Source: Puccinia triticina
Taxonomy: Eukaryota > Basidiomycota > Pucciniomycetes > Pucciniales > Pucciniaceae
DNA length: 64,000 bases
Assembly (NCBI RefSeq): GCF_026914185.1
Contig: NC_070559.1
Span: 8,849,501-8,913,500 of the forward strand
Reading direction: 5' to 3'
The notes under the pieces: generated by a model
Told to the model about the DNA's origin: nothing
The model's input: the letters and a program-made list of their open reading frames with translations, nothing else
Databases searched by the model: none
Part shown: piece after piece, positions 11,835-23,600 of the stretch
How positions within the stretch are numbered: position 1 is the first letter of the stretch
Layout: every line of letters starts with the position of its first letter
Made by a program: the position numbers and the translations under genes

Positions 11835-13802
11835 TGTAAGACTCAAAAGTGGTTGTGAAATCCTTTTGGTGAATGGAGAAGGGGATGGTGGAGTTGCAAG
11901 CTCTGCCCTTCCAACTACCAGATAGCAATACCCACAAAGGTAAGCTTGGAAAGTTTTAATCACATGATAGGATTGTTTGGTTCATGTGATGTATAGAGTA
12001 TTAATGAGTGTTTGTGATGAAGATGTGAAGAGGGGGAATTGAACTGAAGTTGGGTGAGGTATTGTTATCAATGAAAAGAGTGGGGATGGAACCCGGGTTG
12101 GCTCAGGTGAGGCATGAAGGGTGTGGGAGCATTATGCTTCAAACAGGGTTGGAAGCAGGCCAGGACAGGGTACTGGCACTAGGCACTTGTTATATTCATG
12201 ATGATAAAAATGTGTTAGACTTTTTATTGCACTTGTAAGGGTAATAATATGAAATTGTAGGTTATAATTTGGTGTGATGTGGAGTGATATGGTGTGATGT
12301 GGGAGGAATTATTCATATTCATTATGCATATGTAATACAAAGTCAGCTTGAAGAAAAATAAGCAAGAGAAACATTCCCGGTGACAGGTTGAAATCTGTGT
12401 AACTCCTAAACCGGTGGAGATAGAGGGGTCATTCCAGTGGTTAACTATAGGTTATTGTGTGTGAAAAGTCCATTTCTGGGGTTAATTTTACAATATCTTT
12501 CATTTATAAATAAGAAAAGGAATTTTTTATATTTCTCTGTATAGAAACACAGGAATAAATACCACAGCATACATGCTTGTGGCATTGCAACAGGCACATC
12601 ACACCACACCAGCCATTTCTGTCCTTTGCTGTCAGACTTTTCCAACCAACCATCAGTCACTTAAAACATACAAAAACCTCAACAGCCTGCTAGTAAACCT
12701 CCAGAATATCCGTCTCTCATTGCCTTCAAGTTCCTCCCAACTTTAATTCAATGTAGTATCACCAAGGTCTTAAAAATTGACACAGATGGACACTGTGGAT
12801 TTGGGGTGGTTTCTTGGGCTTTGGGAAGCCAACAGGTTGTCAATATGTGGATCTGGGCCAAAATGATTGTCAAAATCACCAACAGCCATCAATGGTATAT
12901 AGATCACAAAATCTTTCACAATATCAACAGTGTATATTGGAATAACTTATCATGAGTCCAGGCAGGGTGGGTATGATTAGTGGATTTCTTTTCCAACAAT
13001 TGTCAATTTGATGCCAATTCTTTCTGGAAAATGTTTTTTTTTCCTCTCCACTTCCTGGTATCAAACCTTCTTCACTCATTTTGCCATGGATTAAAGATGT
13101 AGAAGATCTGGATAGCTGATAAGATGACTGGGGCCTGCATTAAGGTGTAGTTGAATCCCAGATAGATGATGATGTTGAACTAGAAAGGAAATATTGGACT
13201 GAATATCATCTTCTCCTTCCTTGCAAGCTCTGGAGAAGAGTGACAGCAAACTAGGTAGCAAAATAGCAATTGGAAAAAGCAGGAGTTCTGTTGGACTAGT
13301 TTCTGAACTTGGGGGCAGAAGCTAAGTAATTGTGGTGATTTATATTGGCAAGTGTCAGGGAATTTCTACTCAGTGATAGCACAGGCAGGAATGCACATTC
13401 AGCTGAGATCAGTGTGAATTTGGTGACATAAGTACTGAGCATGATGTCAGAAAAGAACAAAAGAAAGCTAACAGAAATTTACATACATGGAAAGCATGGA
13501 TCATGATGACTCATGGATTGCAGACCGCAGAGGTTGGATTGAATAGGCAGACCGGAGTGCAGGGCAAGAGCTGGACTGCTGCGGATCAGATGTGTGGACT
13601 GATAGCAGGTGAGCCAGGTCAGTTGAAGCGGATCAAGTAGAAATCAGCCACACCTTTTCTTCTTTTTCTTAGTGTTACTCTCATCCCCTCAGCATTAGTC
13701 AGGAAGGCAACCTCACCAGCACCCTTGCATAGCTTACATTAATACAGGTGTTGCTATCCATCTCCCTTCCAAGCTCCATTCCCCCCTTTGAGTAGTTCCA
13801 CA
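11835..13802 (+). mobile_element. LTR-like terminal unit, copy 1
   Basis: Begins TGTAAGACTCAAAAGTGG and ends GAGTAGTTCCACA, the same two ends as the cleaner copy at 15862-17623. Only the first 170 and last 60 bases align clearly; the middle is diverged or has gained other insertions, including a copy of the CCATTTCTGGGGT repeat near 12463. The TG...CA termini and the primer-site-like sequence directly downstream favour an LTR. No protease, reverse transcriptase or integrase sequence is visible. Confidence 0.55.
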
Positions 13803-13955
13803 AGTGGTGTCCCAACAGTGGCCTTTCTATCCTTCAGATATCTTCATTCCTAGTAACAACAATACCATCAGCTTCACAAACTACTCTACCTACACCTCTC
13901 AACTCTCTATAAAAATAACTTTCAAACAAACAACAAGTGGGCGGAGCTGGGGCAG
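13803..13955 (+). mobile_element. Short internal domain between two LTR-like units, with PBS-like and PPT-like ends
   Basis: Only 153 bp separate the end of one LTR-like unit from the start of the next. It begins AGTGGTGTCCCAACAGTGG, placed where a tRNA primer-binding site (starting TGG) would be, and ends GTGGGCGGAGCTGGGGCAG, a purine-rich stretch where a polypurine tract would be. No gag or pol coding sequence fits, so the element would be non-autonomous (TRIM/LARD-like) or internally deleted. The primer tRNA was not identified. Confidence 0.45.
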
Positions 13956-14623
13956 TGTAAGAATCAAAAGTGATTGTGAAATCCTTTTGCTGAATGGAGA
14001 AGGGGATGATGGAGGTGCAAACTCTGCCCTTCTATACTATCAGATAACAAGACCCACCAAGCTAAGCTTGGCAAGGTTTAATCAAGTGATAGTTCTGGTC
14101 TGGTTCCAGATGAAGTTGTTTGATGATAGGTATGTGAAAGATGTGAGAGTTTATGATGAGTGAAAAGGGTGAAAGTTGACTTGATGATTCCAGTGGGGAT
14201 TGAACACAGGTCCTTGAGAGGGTGATATATAAAGTTGAGAAGAGTGCCTAGGCTTAGAAGGGTATATGTCTCAGTTGAGAGTTGAACCAGGAACCGGGTT
14301 ACTTGTGACAGGCACGTGATATGTCAACCAAGAGATATGAGAGTGAGCTCAGTGGTTATTGCAGACATGAGGGATGATATGGTATGTTATAAGGGTTGTT
14401 ATAAAGTGTAAGGATGATGATAATGACCAATGGGTGGTTTCTGTATAACTGGTGGGTACTGAACTGGGGGAGAGAGCTCCTTATATAGACAAATGTGAGG
14501 GATTTCAGCTACAAGGGGGACCCTGGATGAGGGATTTTAGCTGTTGGGCTGGGTACAAGTTGTGTCAGAAGATATTAGATGCAGACAAAAAAGTGGGGTG
14601 AGAAATGAAAGATGATGTCATAC

Positions 14624-15555
14624 TAGAGATTGCCCGTGGGTACCCTCCCGCGGGTGCCGTGTGCGGGTCTGGGTATGTAAATTTTGGATGGCGGGTACCT
14701 GTCCAGGTACCCGCTGCAAAAGGTCTGGAGACAAGCAGTCACGGACAACCTTTTGCAGCGCAATCATGGCCCCCGCTAACCTAACCCTCTCGGTGTCCAG
14801 CACATGCTGGACGCCAAGAGGGCATACACTCTTGATGTCTGGCACAGAGCAGACATCAGAAGGGTGTATGTATGCCCTCTCAATGTCCGGTATGTGCTGG
14901 ACACCAAGGGGGCATACACTCTTGATGTCTGGCACAGAGCGGACATCGGAAGGGTGTTTGCATGCCCTCTTGATGTCCGGTATGTGCTGGAAACCAAGAG
15001 GGCATACACTCTTGATGTCTGGCCCAGACCAGACTTTGAGAATTCACACGCAGACATACCCTCTCAATATCCGGCCCAGAACGGGCACCAAGAGGGTATA
15101 TACACCCTTGATGACAATCTATGCCGGCTTCAAGGGTGGTGTAAACTCTTGATGACCGGCATAGACCAGACATTGGAAGGGTATACATAAACCCTCTCGA
15201 TGTCCGGTCTGTGCCGGTCATCAAGACTGTATGCCCTCTCGGTGTCCAGCACAGACCGGACATTGAGAGGGTATACATACACCCTCTCGATACCCGGCCC
15301 AGGTCAGGCATCAAGAGGGTATATACACCCTTGATGACCGGTCTGTGTTGGTCATCAAGAGGTTACACCACCCTCAAAGCCGGCATAGACTGGCTAGAGG
15401 GTTGAATCATAGGCAGTACCCGTGATACCCCCCACGGGTACCGCCGGTAACCGCCCTACGGGTGCTGGGTCCAAGTCCGGGTATCTATATATGCCCAAAA
15501 TGACCACAGGTACCCACACCCGCCACGGGTACCCAGGTCCACTTGGCGATCTCTA
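14624..15555. mobile_element. Non-autonomous hAT-type element with 8-bp target duplication
   Basis: The left end TAGAGATTGCCCGTGGGTAC and right end, reverse-complemented, TAGAGATCGCCAAGTGG match in the first 12 bases (one mismatch), followed by repeated GGGTACC/GGTACCC blocks. The element is flanked by TGTCATAC (14616-14623) and TGACATAC (15556-15563), an 8-bp duplication with one difference, as expected for hAT. It is 932 bp long with no transposase. The target is the LTR-family word ATGATGTCATA, seen uninterrupted at about 16288 and 36126. Confidence 0.75.
14770..15405. repeat. Tandem array of quasi-palindromic units inside the hAT element
   Basis: About ten units of 50-60 bp, each able to fold on itself: a CCCTC(T)(C/T)GATGTCCGG-type half followed within a few bases by its complement (CCGG.CATC.AGAGGG), with GTATACACCC/GGGTATAC joining neighbours. 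Open frames on both strands here are by-products of the repetition, not genes. Confidence 0.8.
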
Positions 15556-15861
15556 TGACATACTAAATAAACAAAGTGGGGAAATGTAAAATACAGGGGT
15601 ACCTCATGCAAGGGGTGCATAAAGGGTGTCAGAATAATGCAAGGAGTGCAGGAATGGGGTCAGAAGACCGCATGCAGCTGCAAGGGGTGCATAAATGAAG
15701 CAGGGACATGTCAAATACAGAAGAAATGGGGTTGGTCCCTTGCATATGCAGTGGAGACAAGAGGGATAGAAAAGAGTATGTGTTTGGCTGGGACTGAGTA
15801 TATGCATACCTGGGAAAGGTGAATTGAGGGGTGTGACAGGTTAATGACTGGGGCTGGCCGT

Positions 15862-17623
15862 TGTAAGACTCAAAAGTGGTAATGAAACCCTTTTGCTGAA
15901 TTTCAAAGGGTATGATGGAGTTGCAAGCTCTGCCCTTCTGTTATCAGTCAACAAGACCCACCAAGCTCAGCTTGGCAAGTTTTATTAAGTGATAGGTCTG
16001 GTCTGTTCCAGATGAAATCTGTTTGACTGGCAACGTGTAAGTGTTTTAATTACTTTGTTATAAGGGTTGAATTCCTTTATTATAAGGGTTGTTATAAGGG
16101 TTTTAGGATTTGAGTGTGGATGAGTGTTGGGTGACTTGTGAGTTCTGGGTGAGGAACTGGGGAGCAGGCCACTGGGGGTGGAGAGAGCTCCTTTTATAGA
16201 CAAATGTGGAGCCCCAAAGGGGCTTGTGGGTTAGGGTTTCAGCTAATCTAGACAACAGGGCAAGGGACTTTAGCTGGTGAGAGTAGATACAAATGATGTC
16301 ATAACCCCTCAGGGGCGCATGAGTGGTGTCAGAATATACAACAGAACATTCTAAACATGCCAGGGGTGCATACACAATGTCAGAATATACAACAGAAAAT
16401 TCTAACACATGCATGAGGTGACAGTAGACTGCATGAGCTGTCATGCAGGGGGAATTAGTGTATACACAAAGTCTGAGGCTGCAGAAACAGTGTAAATGAT
16501 GTCACACTATGTATATAAAGTAGTGTATGTAGTTAATATGTAATGAGTGTAGCCTGACAGGGAGATGTATGTTTGTATCCTGTGATATGTATGAGTGTAC
16601 TACTGTGAAACTTGGGTTGGGGCAGGTGACAGCTGGGTTACTGGGGCTGGCTGTGTGATAGGTGTCCATGAGGTGTGACTTCCACGCTGTGGTAAGCCAA
16701 TCCTGATCTACCCACAAAACCAGAAACCATCAATCACAAGGCTGTCACACCTCAAGAATAAATCCCATACCTCTGGCCCCCTTGACAGCAAAGCCCAAGC
16801 CCCTCAACATCCCCACTCAATGGTCATACCCTGGATAATAGTATTCCCTCTTCCCACACTCCCCCTCTCTTGGATAAACCCTCTCCCTAGTCTCAAACAT
16901 CTACCCAGATCACATGTTACCCCCTTCTTCTGGTGTTTCCTTAGAACCATGTGCTCAAAGATGTATAAGCACCCTTGAAACCCTTCACCCTCCAAAACCA
17001 GCATGATACAAATTATACTAGACATAGCCCCAAACCCCACCTAGACTATTACTTCCTGAAACACTTCATGAAACTCCTAACTCCTCCTATCTTAGATCAT
17101 AGAATATTCTACACCTGTTATGTCTCACATATCCCTTCCTCCAACTAGGAAGATTGCACCATAGCCCCCAGAAGATGGCATCATCCCCACCCACTATAGT
17201 ATTACACCATCATGTGACTCCTTGACCCACTACTCTGACCACATGGCTGTTTCATCCTATAGAAGTAGAATGTTCTATGCTTCCCTCCAGGTTATCCTTG
17301 TTTCCTCATGGCTCCTCTTTCTTGTGTATATAAACTGGGTTGTTTTCCTCCTCATTTTTTCCCTATCAGAAATTACAGAAATTACTGGTCAGCCTCCATT
17401 AGCCTAGTTTATGCCAATAAATCAGATTGGACAAACTTGTTACCTATGAATTAAAGATATTAGATTAGAGAAAATTCCCCAGACATACCTCAAGAAATCT
17501 CCATTGCCACACCTTTCCATAATATTCCACACTCTTATATTCTTTTTCTTGTTCCCCTGAGAGGCAGCCCTTCAAGCACCAATTCCCTCTCAAGCTCTAT
17601 TCATCCCAAAGAGTAGTTCCACA
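15862..17623 (+). mobile_element. LTR-like terminal unit, copy 3, apparently complete solo unit
   Basis: 1762 bp from TGTAAGACTCAAAAGTGG to GAGTAGTTCCACA. The left 700 bp match 35728-36430 and the right 940 bp match 33891-34923. A promoter-like TATATAAA lies at about 17327, placing a transcription start some 270 bp before the right end, as in an LTR. No internal coding region follows, so it reads as a solo LTR or a non-autonomous unit. A convincing target duplication was not found. Confidence 0.6.
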
Positions 17624-17639
17624 ACGCTAGAGGGGGTCC

Positions 17640-17790
17640 CGGGGTGCTTCCAGTGGTGACTTGGGGTGAATTTGGCCGTAGAATCCATTTCTGGGGTCCA
17701 TTTGGTGGTATCTTGAGGCCTAGTATGAGTAATTATGTGGTATAGAAAAAACGTTTTACTTTTCCACTTTTCTGTCTACCACACCATGTC
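17640..17790. repeat. Direct repeat, copy A
   Basis: The block with CCAGTGGTGACTTGGGGT, AATCCATTTCTGGGGTCC and TATCTTGAGGCCTAGTATG recurs 1.0 kb downstream at 18640-18815 in the same orientation, and a shorter diverged version lies near 12430-12480. The 18-kb pair could be the two ends of an approximately 1.2-kb element whose interior (17790-18640) holds no recognisable gene. Confidence 0.6.
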
Positions 17791-18639
17791 CATGAGGGAT
17801 CCAGGAGGGTGTAACTGTGAGCCTGAGCCTCTATAGTGGCTACAGGACACACTGAAATAGGAAGCAGTGGTTGTACTTCTTGGGATAAAGAACTACAAAC
17901 AGAGGGTGAGAGAAAGAGAAGGAGAAAGAGAAAGATATGATCTGGAGGGGGTCTATCTACTCTTTATAAGAGGATCCTCAAAGTCAACTTGAACCACCTG
18001 GAAAAGTGGTAAGGACAGCTGCGCCAGACTAACAGGGGCTACAGCCTCCGCGCGCACCAAGGAGACGTTGGGGGGACACAGAATAGTAAAACTAATCTGC
18101 TCTGATTTTTAGACTAAGTCTAGGATTCACAGAGTAACCTTGATCTTGAGAGGGGTTGGTGTGAAGAAAAATAAAGAGAAGCAATCAAGAGACACAGAGT
18201 AGTACTCTGGATAATCAAGGTTCAGAGAAAGAGTATACTTACTGTCAATAACCTAGGCGCCTGTGACGGTAGGTGTACTGGGAGCGTGGTATCCTCTTTT
18301 TGTCTGAAGTTTGTAGATACTCCTCAGGCAAGGGGGATCCTGACTTCAAAAATTTTCACAGTTTGCTTATGTAATTACATATGTACATGTGGTTTGGCGC
18401 GCCTGGTAGCCCTGACACGTCACAACTGCGCATACACGCCACAACTCAAGAACTCAGGGAAGGAGTAGAGTTACAAAGAATTGGTAAGTTGTAACTAGGG
18501 TTAAAATTGCATGAGGAAACAGAATATGAAGTCAAAACAAGGATATCTCTTAAGATGAAAAAGATATGAAGTAATTCATGTGTAAAAACTAGAAAAAAGG
18601 CAGACTTTAGGTCAGCTGTGTTGACTCTAAGGCTGACAG

Positions 18640-18815
18640 TAACTTCCAATCCAGTGGGGTTCCAGTGACGCCTCCAGTGGTGGCTAGGGGTAAAATTGGC
18701 CATGGAATCCATTTCTGAGGTCCATTTGGTGTTATCTTGAGGCCTAGGGTGAGTAAATATATGTATGAGAAAAAAAATTTGATTTTTCACTTTTCCATCT
18801 ACCACAGCGGAGGCG
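18640..18815. repeat. Direct repeat, copy B
   Basis: Contains CCAGTGGTGGCTAGGGGT, AATCCATTTCTGAGGTCC and TATCTTGAGGCCTAGGGTG, followed by an A-run and CACTTTTCCATCTACCACA, all matched in order by copy A. Confidence 0.6.
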
Positions 18816-19231
18816 CTGGTGAGAGACTGACTGGTGGGGGCTAGACAGAGGATGTGGGAGGTCAAGCATTGGAGAGGAGCAGATCTTGGGAATTTGATGT
18901 GCAGAAGTCAGGCGGAGACAGCGGACTAGTGTGGGATTGTGTGGGAACGGAGCCGGACACACGTGCAGGGCTCATGGTTTCTCTTCTTTTTGCCCTTTTC
19001 ATTATCTTGCTTACTATGTATTCATCATTGTACTTACACTTACAGACGTACTAGAGTATCAGAAGAGTTTCATGTGACCCTTATCTTGCTTACTTGCTTG
19101 ATTGCTACTGTGGACTTGTGCTTGCAGAGTGTGGAGCTTCATCACTTGTGGATTAGTATGCTATAGATCAGGCTCATTGCAGAGTGCTGAAGGCTAGCAG
19201 AACGTAGCAGTGCGGAGCCAAGACATTGATA

Positions 19232-19708
19232 CAGTTGCGCACGGCATTCTACTGTACAGAGCTGCCCGCAAAACCTGTTGGGCTATGCGGGGGAAAACCC
19301 TGACTGGGTCGGGGGTCCAGCACTCTAAAAGAGTAAATTTTTGGAGTCTACAGAGTGCGTAGATTCCAAATCTAAAGTGGCAACCAATTTGGTCCAGCCA
19401 ATTTTTTTTTTTTTGTTCACAGCCCATATTTTGGGACCCACCTCCAAATACGGGAATAAGTTCATATGTATGGGGTCCTAAACCCATACTTATGCCTCCT
19501 GGTTGGGCACTAAACCCACAAATGAAGGCAGAAACTGTCATGCAGTGCTTTCAGGAGTGCTTGGTGGGTCTAAAACCATAGCTGGGACACCATACCATGT
19601 CCCAGCCGCCCAAAAATATGTGAAAAAAACTGTATTTTTTCCAGGTTTTGGGCCCCAACATTTGGGACCGGCCCAAAACCTTGTACAGTAGAATGCTGCG
19701 CGCAACTG
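19232..19708. mobile_element. Tc1/mariner-type MITE
   Basis: 477 bp bounded by CAGTTGCGCACGGCATTCT and, at the right, its near-complement ending GCGCAACTG. The inverted repeats run about 28 bp, to CTGTACA. Both ends abut TA (19230-19231 and 19709-19710). CAGT termini and TA duplication are the signature of Tc1/mariner/pogo elements. It has no transposase. A single related end (CAGTTGCGCAAGGCAT) occurs at about 25128. Confidence 0.75.
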
Positions 19709-19719
19709 TAATCACTCAG

Positions 19720-20660
19720 CCTGGATAAACACATGCTTGAAGAAGGCAGAAGTAGGCAGAAGTGGCCATTTCTACACACTGCCCAAACTTTATTCTCACA
19801 GCGCACTTTACATACAATCCATAGAGTGATTTATTGTGTTTTTCAGTAAGCTTGGACTATTTTGTTTTGTTTCATTGCATGGGTTTATTTTCAGTTTCAA
19901 GATTAAATTTGGGCTCCATTATCCCACATATCTCTTGTCCTTGTAGCTGGTGTAAAAGTCCTGGGCTCCGTTGGCCCCTCCTTTCAGGCTGAGGGCAACT
20001 TTCCAGCACCATGAGGAGCGGCAGGGCGGGTAATTTTGTGCCTCTGGTTCCACATATGAACTTTATTTTTACTGAATTCTACTCCTTGACTGTATTCTGG
20101 AGGGTTAGATTTAGCCTTGGGTTGTATCTTACACTTGTCAAGAAGCATATAAGAAAAACATGGGATCTGCAAGGATCTACCAAAATAAAAAAAATTGAAA
20201 GGGTCCAAGCTTCTTGGAAAACACAATACATCAATACATATTTTTTTGGGGTGCGCAGGCCGTATGTTTTGGGTGCGCTTTTTTACTTGTACATAACTTG
20301 AGTTGGAGCACCTATACTACCAAGTGAATGTAACTCAGAGCGCATATGACTCAAGCTCAAGTGCTCTTTTACGCGCAGCTCTCTTTAAGACACACTCTAT
20401 TTAAACCGGGCTTTTATCCACTTATAGTAATACTGTCTCTCAGAAAGTCATTTGTATAGCGCGGCGGCTCGTGCATAGTAGCCGGCTGACAAGGCGGGAC
20501 TTGAAGTTGAATCTTGATGTGCCAGGATGCGCCCGCAGCAGGGGATCCGGGAATCTGGTGGGCATAGATTACATATTACGTCATTCGATCGACATCCTCA
20601 GAGACGAAATGCATTTGTCAGTTGCATCTGCACAGCAAACAATCTTCAACCAACTCCAAC
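19720..20660. other. Intergenic, upstream of AMP deaminase
   Basis: No supported gene. It probably contains the AMP deaminase promoter: a TATTTAAA at about 20398 lies some 270 bp before the chosen start codon. Sequence before 20200 is AT-rich and unassigned. Confidence 0.4.
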
Positions 20661-20669
20661 CAACGAACC

Positions 20670-23600
20670 ATGGCTGCCCCGGACAGCACACCCAACCCAC
20701 TCTCAACCCCAACTGGCTCGACCCACCAGGACGCACGAGGACAGAAGCACGCCACAGGCCACTCGCCCGAAACCCCTCGAACACCATTCAGCGCCAAGAA
20801 CACCTTTTACGATTACCAGGAGGAGAGAAAACTACAGCAGGTGAGTGGCCAGGAAGAAGACATCACACACATAATATTAGGAACTGAAACCTCCCTTTTT
20901 TAATTCACAGGAGGACGGCAAGTACTGGGCTCACCATCCGTCTGATATGGCCACCGCCACCAGTACTGCCACTACCACTTCAAACAATCTGACCTTCAAG
21001 AATGTCGACTCAATCGAGCAGAAACTACTCAATCCATCTACTTCCAGCCATGCCTTGGCCCCCGAATGGCCCCAACAAGCCTCGCATTCATCCAGCCAAA
21101 CCGACCCATTCTATGAGCCACCGCAGGCAGATCAACCAAAACCAATCTTGAACGAAAACTCCCCTCTGATCAACGATGAAGACACACACCTGTCAGAAGA
21201 GCTCCGCTCGCTCTATGAATCCTTTCAAGCCTGTCTAGACCTGCGCGATAAATACATCGGACTCTCTAAGCAGAGACTGGTCGATAACCCACAATCGTTC
21301 GACTCCAAGGTCATCCATCAATCAATTGCAAAGGGTACCGCGCCTGCCCATCCGGAGTGGAACATCTATCCACCACCACCCAAACCTCACTGGCGAGCTA
21401 ACTCGGACTACCAAGCCGAAGAAGCCTGGGATTTCCATCCCAGAGACTCGCGCGATCAGCTACAGGATCACCCTGCCTCACCACGTCTCGAGTTCGACTT
21501 CGACGCGTGTACCTTGCCTGGCCAGGACGGACGATTTCGATTTGCAATCGACTCGCATGGGGTCTATCAGATCTATCATGTCAACAGTACTGCGACTCCT
21601 CCTAATACCTGCAATAACCAACCGGTTTTCAAAATCCCTACCATTCGCGAATATTTCCTCGACTTGGAGTTTGTGTTCGAGGCTATCTCCAACGGGCCGG
21701 CCAAGAGCTTTGCCTGGAGGAGGTTAAAATACCTTGAATCAAAATTTAGCATGTATGTCTTGTTGAATGAATATCAAGAGCTGGCAGATATGAAGCGAGT
21801 CTCTCATCGGTTAGTCCCTGTCGTCTCCTATTTATTTCTTGTTTTTCGGCTGAAAGGATCAGATTGCCATTGCTTGGAAAAACAGCTTACGCAAAGAGTT
21901 ACTTATCTTTCTTTTTTCTCTGAATTGGACATCATGATGTATTGTTACAGTGACTTTTATAACGTCCGTAAGGTCGATACTCATGTCCACCACTCAGCCT
22001 CCATGAATCAGAAACACTTGCTCCGGTTCATCAAATCCAAAATGAAGAAAAGTCCAGATGTTAGTGATTCTAAATATACTTCACGTCACGCAATCAGTCG
22101 GCCATTCAATGTCGATCTATTCAGATATACTGACACCATTCGGCGATCGACATGGCAGGACGTCGTCATTTATCGAGACGAGAAATACTTGACTTTGAGA
22201 CAAGTGTTTGAGTCCTTAAACCTTACTGCTTATGATTTGTCGATTGATACCTTAGATATGCATGCCCATAATGACTCATTCCACCGATTTGATAAGTTCA
22301 GTTTTTTCTCTCTTGAAAAAGTGTAGAAGAAAAATGAGAAAAATGTGCTCATGCCTATCAGTTGCTCTTGCTTCCCCAGGTTCAATTTAAAGTATAATCC
22401 AATCGGCGAATCTAGATTAAGGGAAATCTTCTTGAAAACCGACAACTTAATCGAAGGCCGATATTTAGCTGAATTAACACAAGGTTTGTGGAACATCATC
22501 CGAAAGAGGGTTTTTCTGAAAACTGGATAAATTATGCTGACACTCTTCTCCATCCTTATTGTAACAGAAATCATGACCGATCTAGAATTGAGTAAATACC
22601 AACACGCTGAATACAGGCTGTCGATTTATGGCCGGTGAATATTGATTCGATTTTCACTATTCATTGGTCGATAATGTTTTGCAGTTTTTCCCACTGGTAG
22701 CGATGACAAAGCGCAATTTGAATGTCTGACGATTGAAATACTCCTTGTGGCAATAATCATCCAGCTCGACAGACGAATGGGATAAACTGGCTAAATGGGT
22801 GATCAACAATAAACTGTTTTCTAACAATGTCAGATGGTTGATCCAAATTCCTCGCCTCTATGACGTGTACAAACGGAGTGGATTGATTGAATCGTTCGAA
22901 GATCTAGTCACCAGTCAGTCTTTCAGCTCGTATCCATACAGACCTGCAACTCTGGTCCGATCCCTTTTGACAATGCTCATATTTGTATGTAGACGTATTT
23001 CAGCCATTGTTCGAAGTCACTAAGGATCCCCAAAGCCATCCCGAATTGCATGTCTTTCTACAACGAGTTATTGGGTTTGATTGTGTCGATGACGAGTCCA
23101 AGCCAGAGAAGAGGTAGACGTTCCAAGATCCTGAATAAGGTGCGATAGGCTAAGGAATGCTTATGTATCGGTACTCTTTTAGAATATATCGCAAATATCC
23201 ACTACCGAAAGATTGGTCAACATCTCAAAACCCTCCATATGCATATTGGTTATACTACCTGTATGCGAACATGGCGTCATTGAATAACTGGCGGCAGAGC
23301 CGGCATTTCAACACCTTTGTCCTGCGCCCACATGCGGGAGAGGCAGGAGATCCGGACCACTTGACGGCCGCTTACCTGACCTCCCACTCGATTTCTCATG
23401 GGATCCTTCTGCGCAAGGTGCCAGCGCTACAGTATCTCTTCTACTTGAAACAGATCGGCTTGGCTATGAGCCCCTTGTCCAACAACGCCCTTTTCCTCAC
23501 CTACGAACGCAACCCCCTACCCCTCTTCTTTCGCACCGGGCTGAACGTTAGCCTCAGTACTGATGACCCGTACGTCTTCTGCCTTGTTTTGTAAACACGT

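Larger units (their letters stand above)
13956..15861 (+). mobile_element. LTR-like terminal unit, copy 2, interrupted and truncated
   Basis: Begins TGTAAGAATCAAAAGTG and follows the family consensus (AAGGGGATGATGGAGGTGC, CAAGACCCACCAAGCTAAGC). It is interrupted at 14624-15555 by a hAT-type insertion and stops at the start of copy 3, so its right half, including the TATA region and terminal CA, is missing. A piece resembling the middle of copy 3 (ACTGGGGCTGGC) is still seen at about 15847. Confidence 0.55.

Noticed and set aside
14618..15314. Several overlapping open frames on both strands near 15 kb
   Set aside because: All are produced by the tandem quasi-palindromic array; the peptides are periodic and have no independent support.
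17222..17407. 61-codon frame repeated at 34410-34667
   Set aside because: Lies inside the LTR-like unit over its TATA box; conserved as DNA repeat, not as protein.
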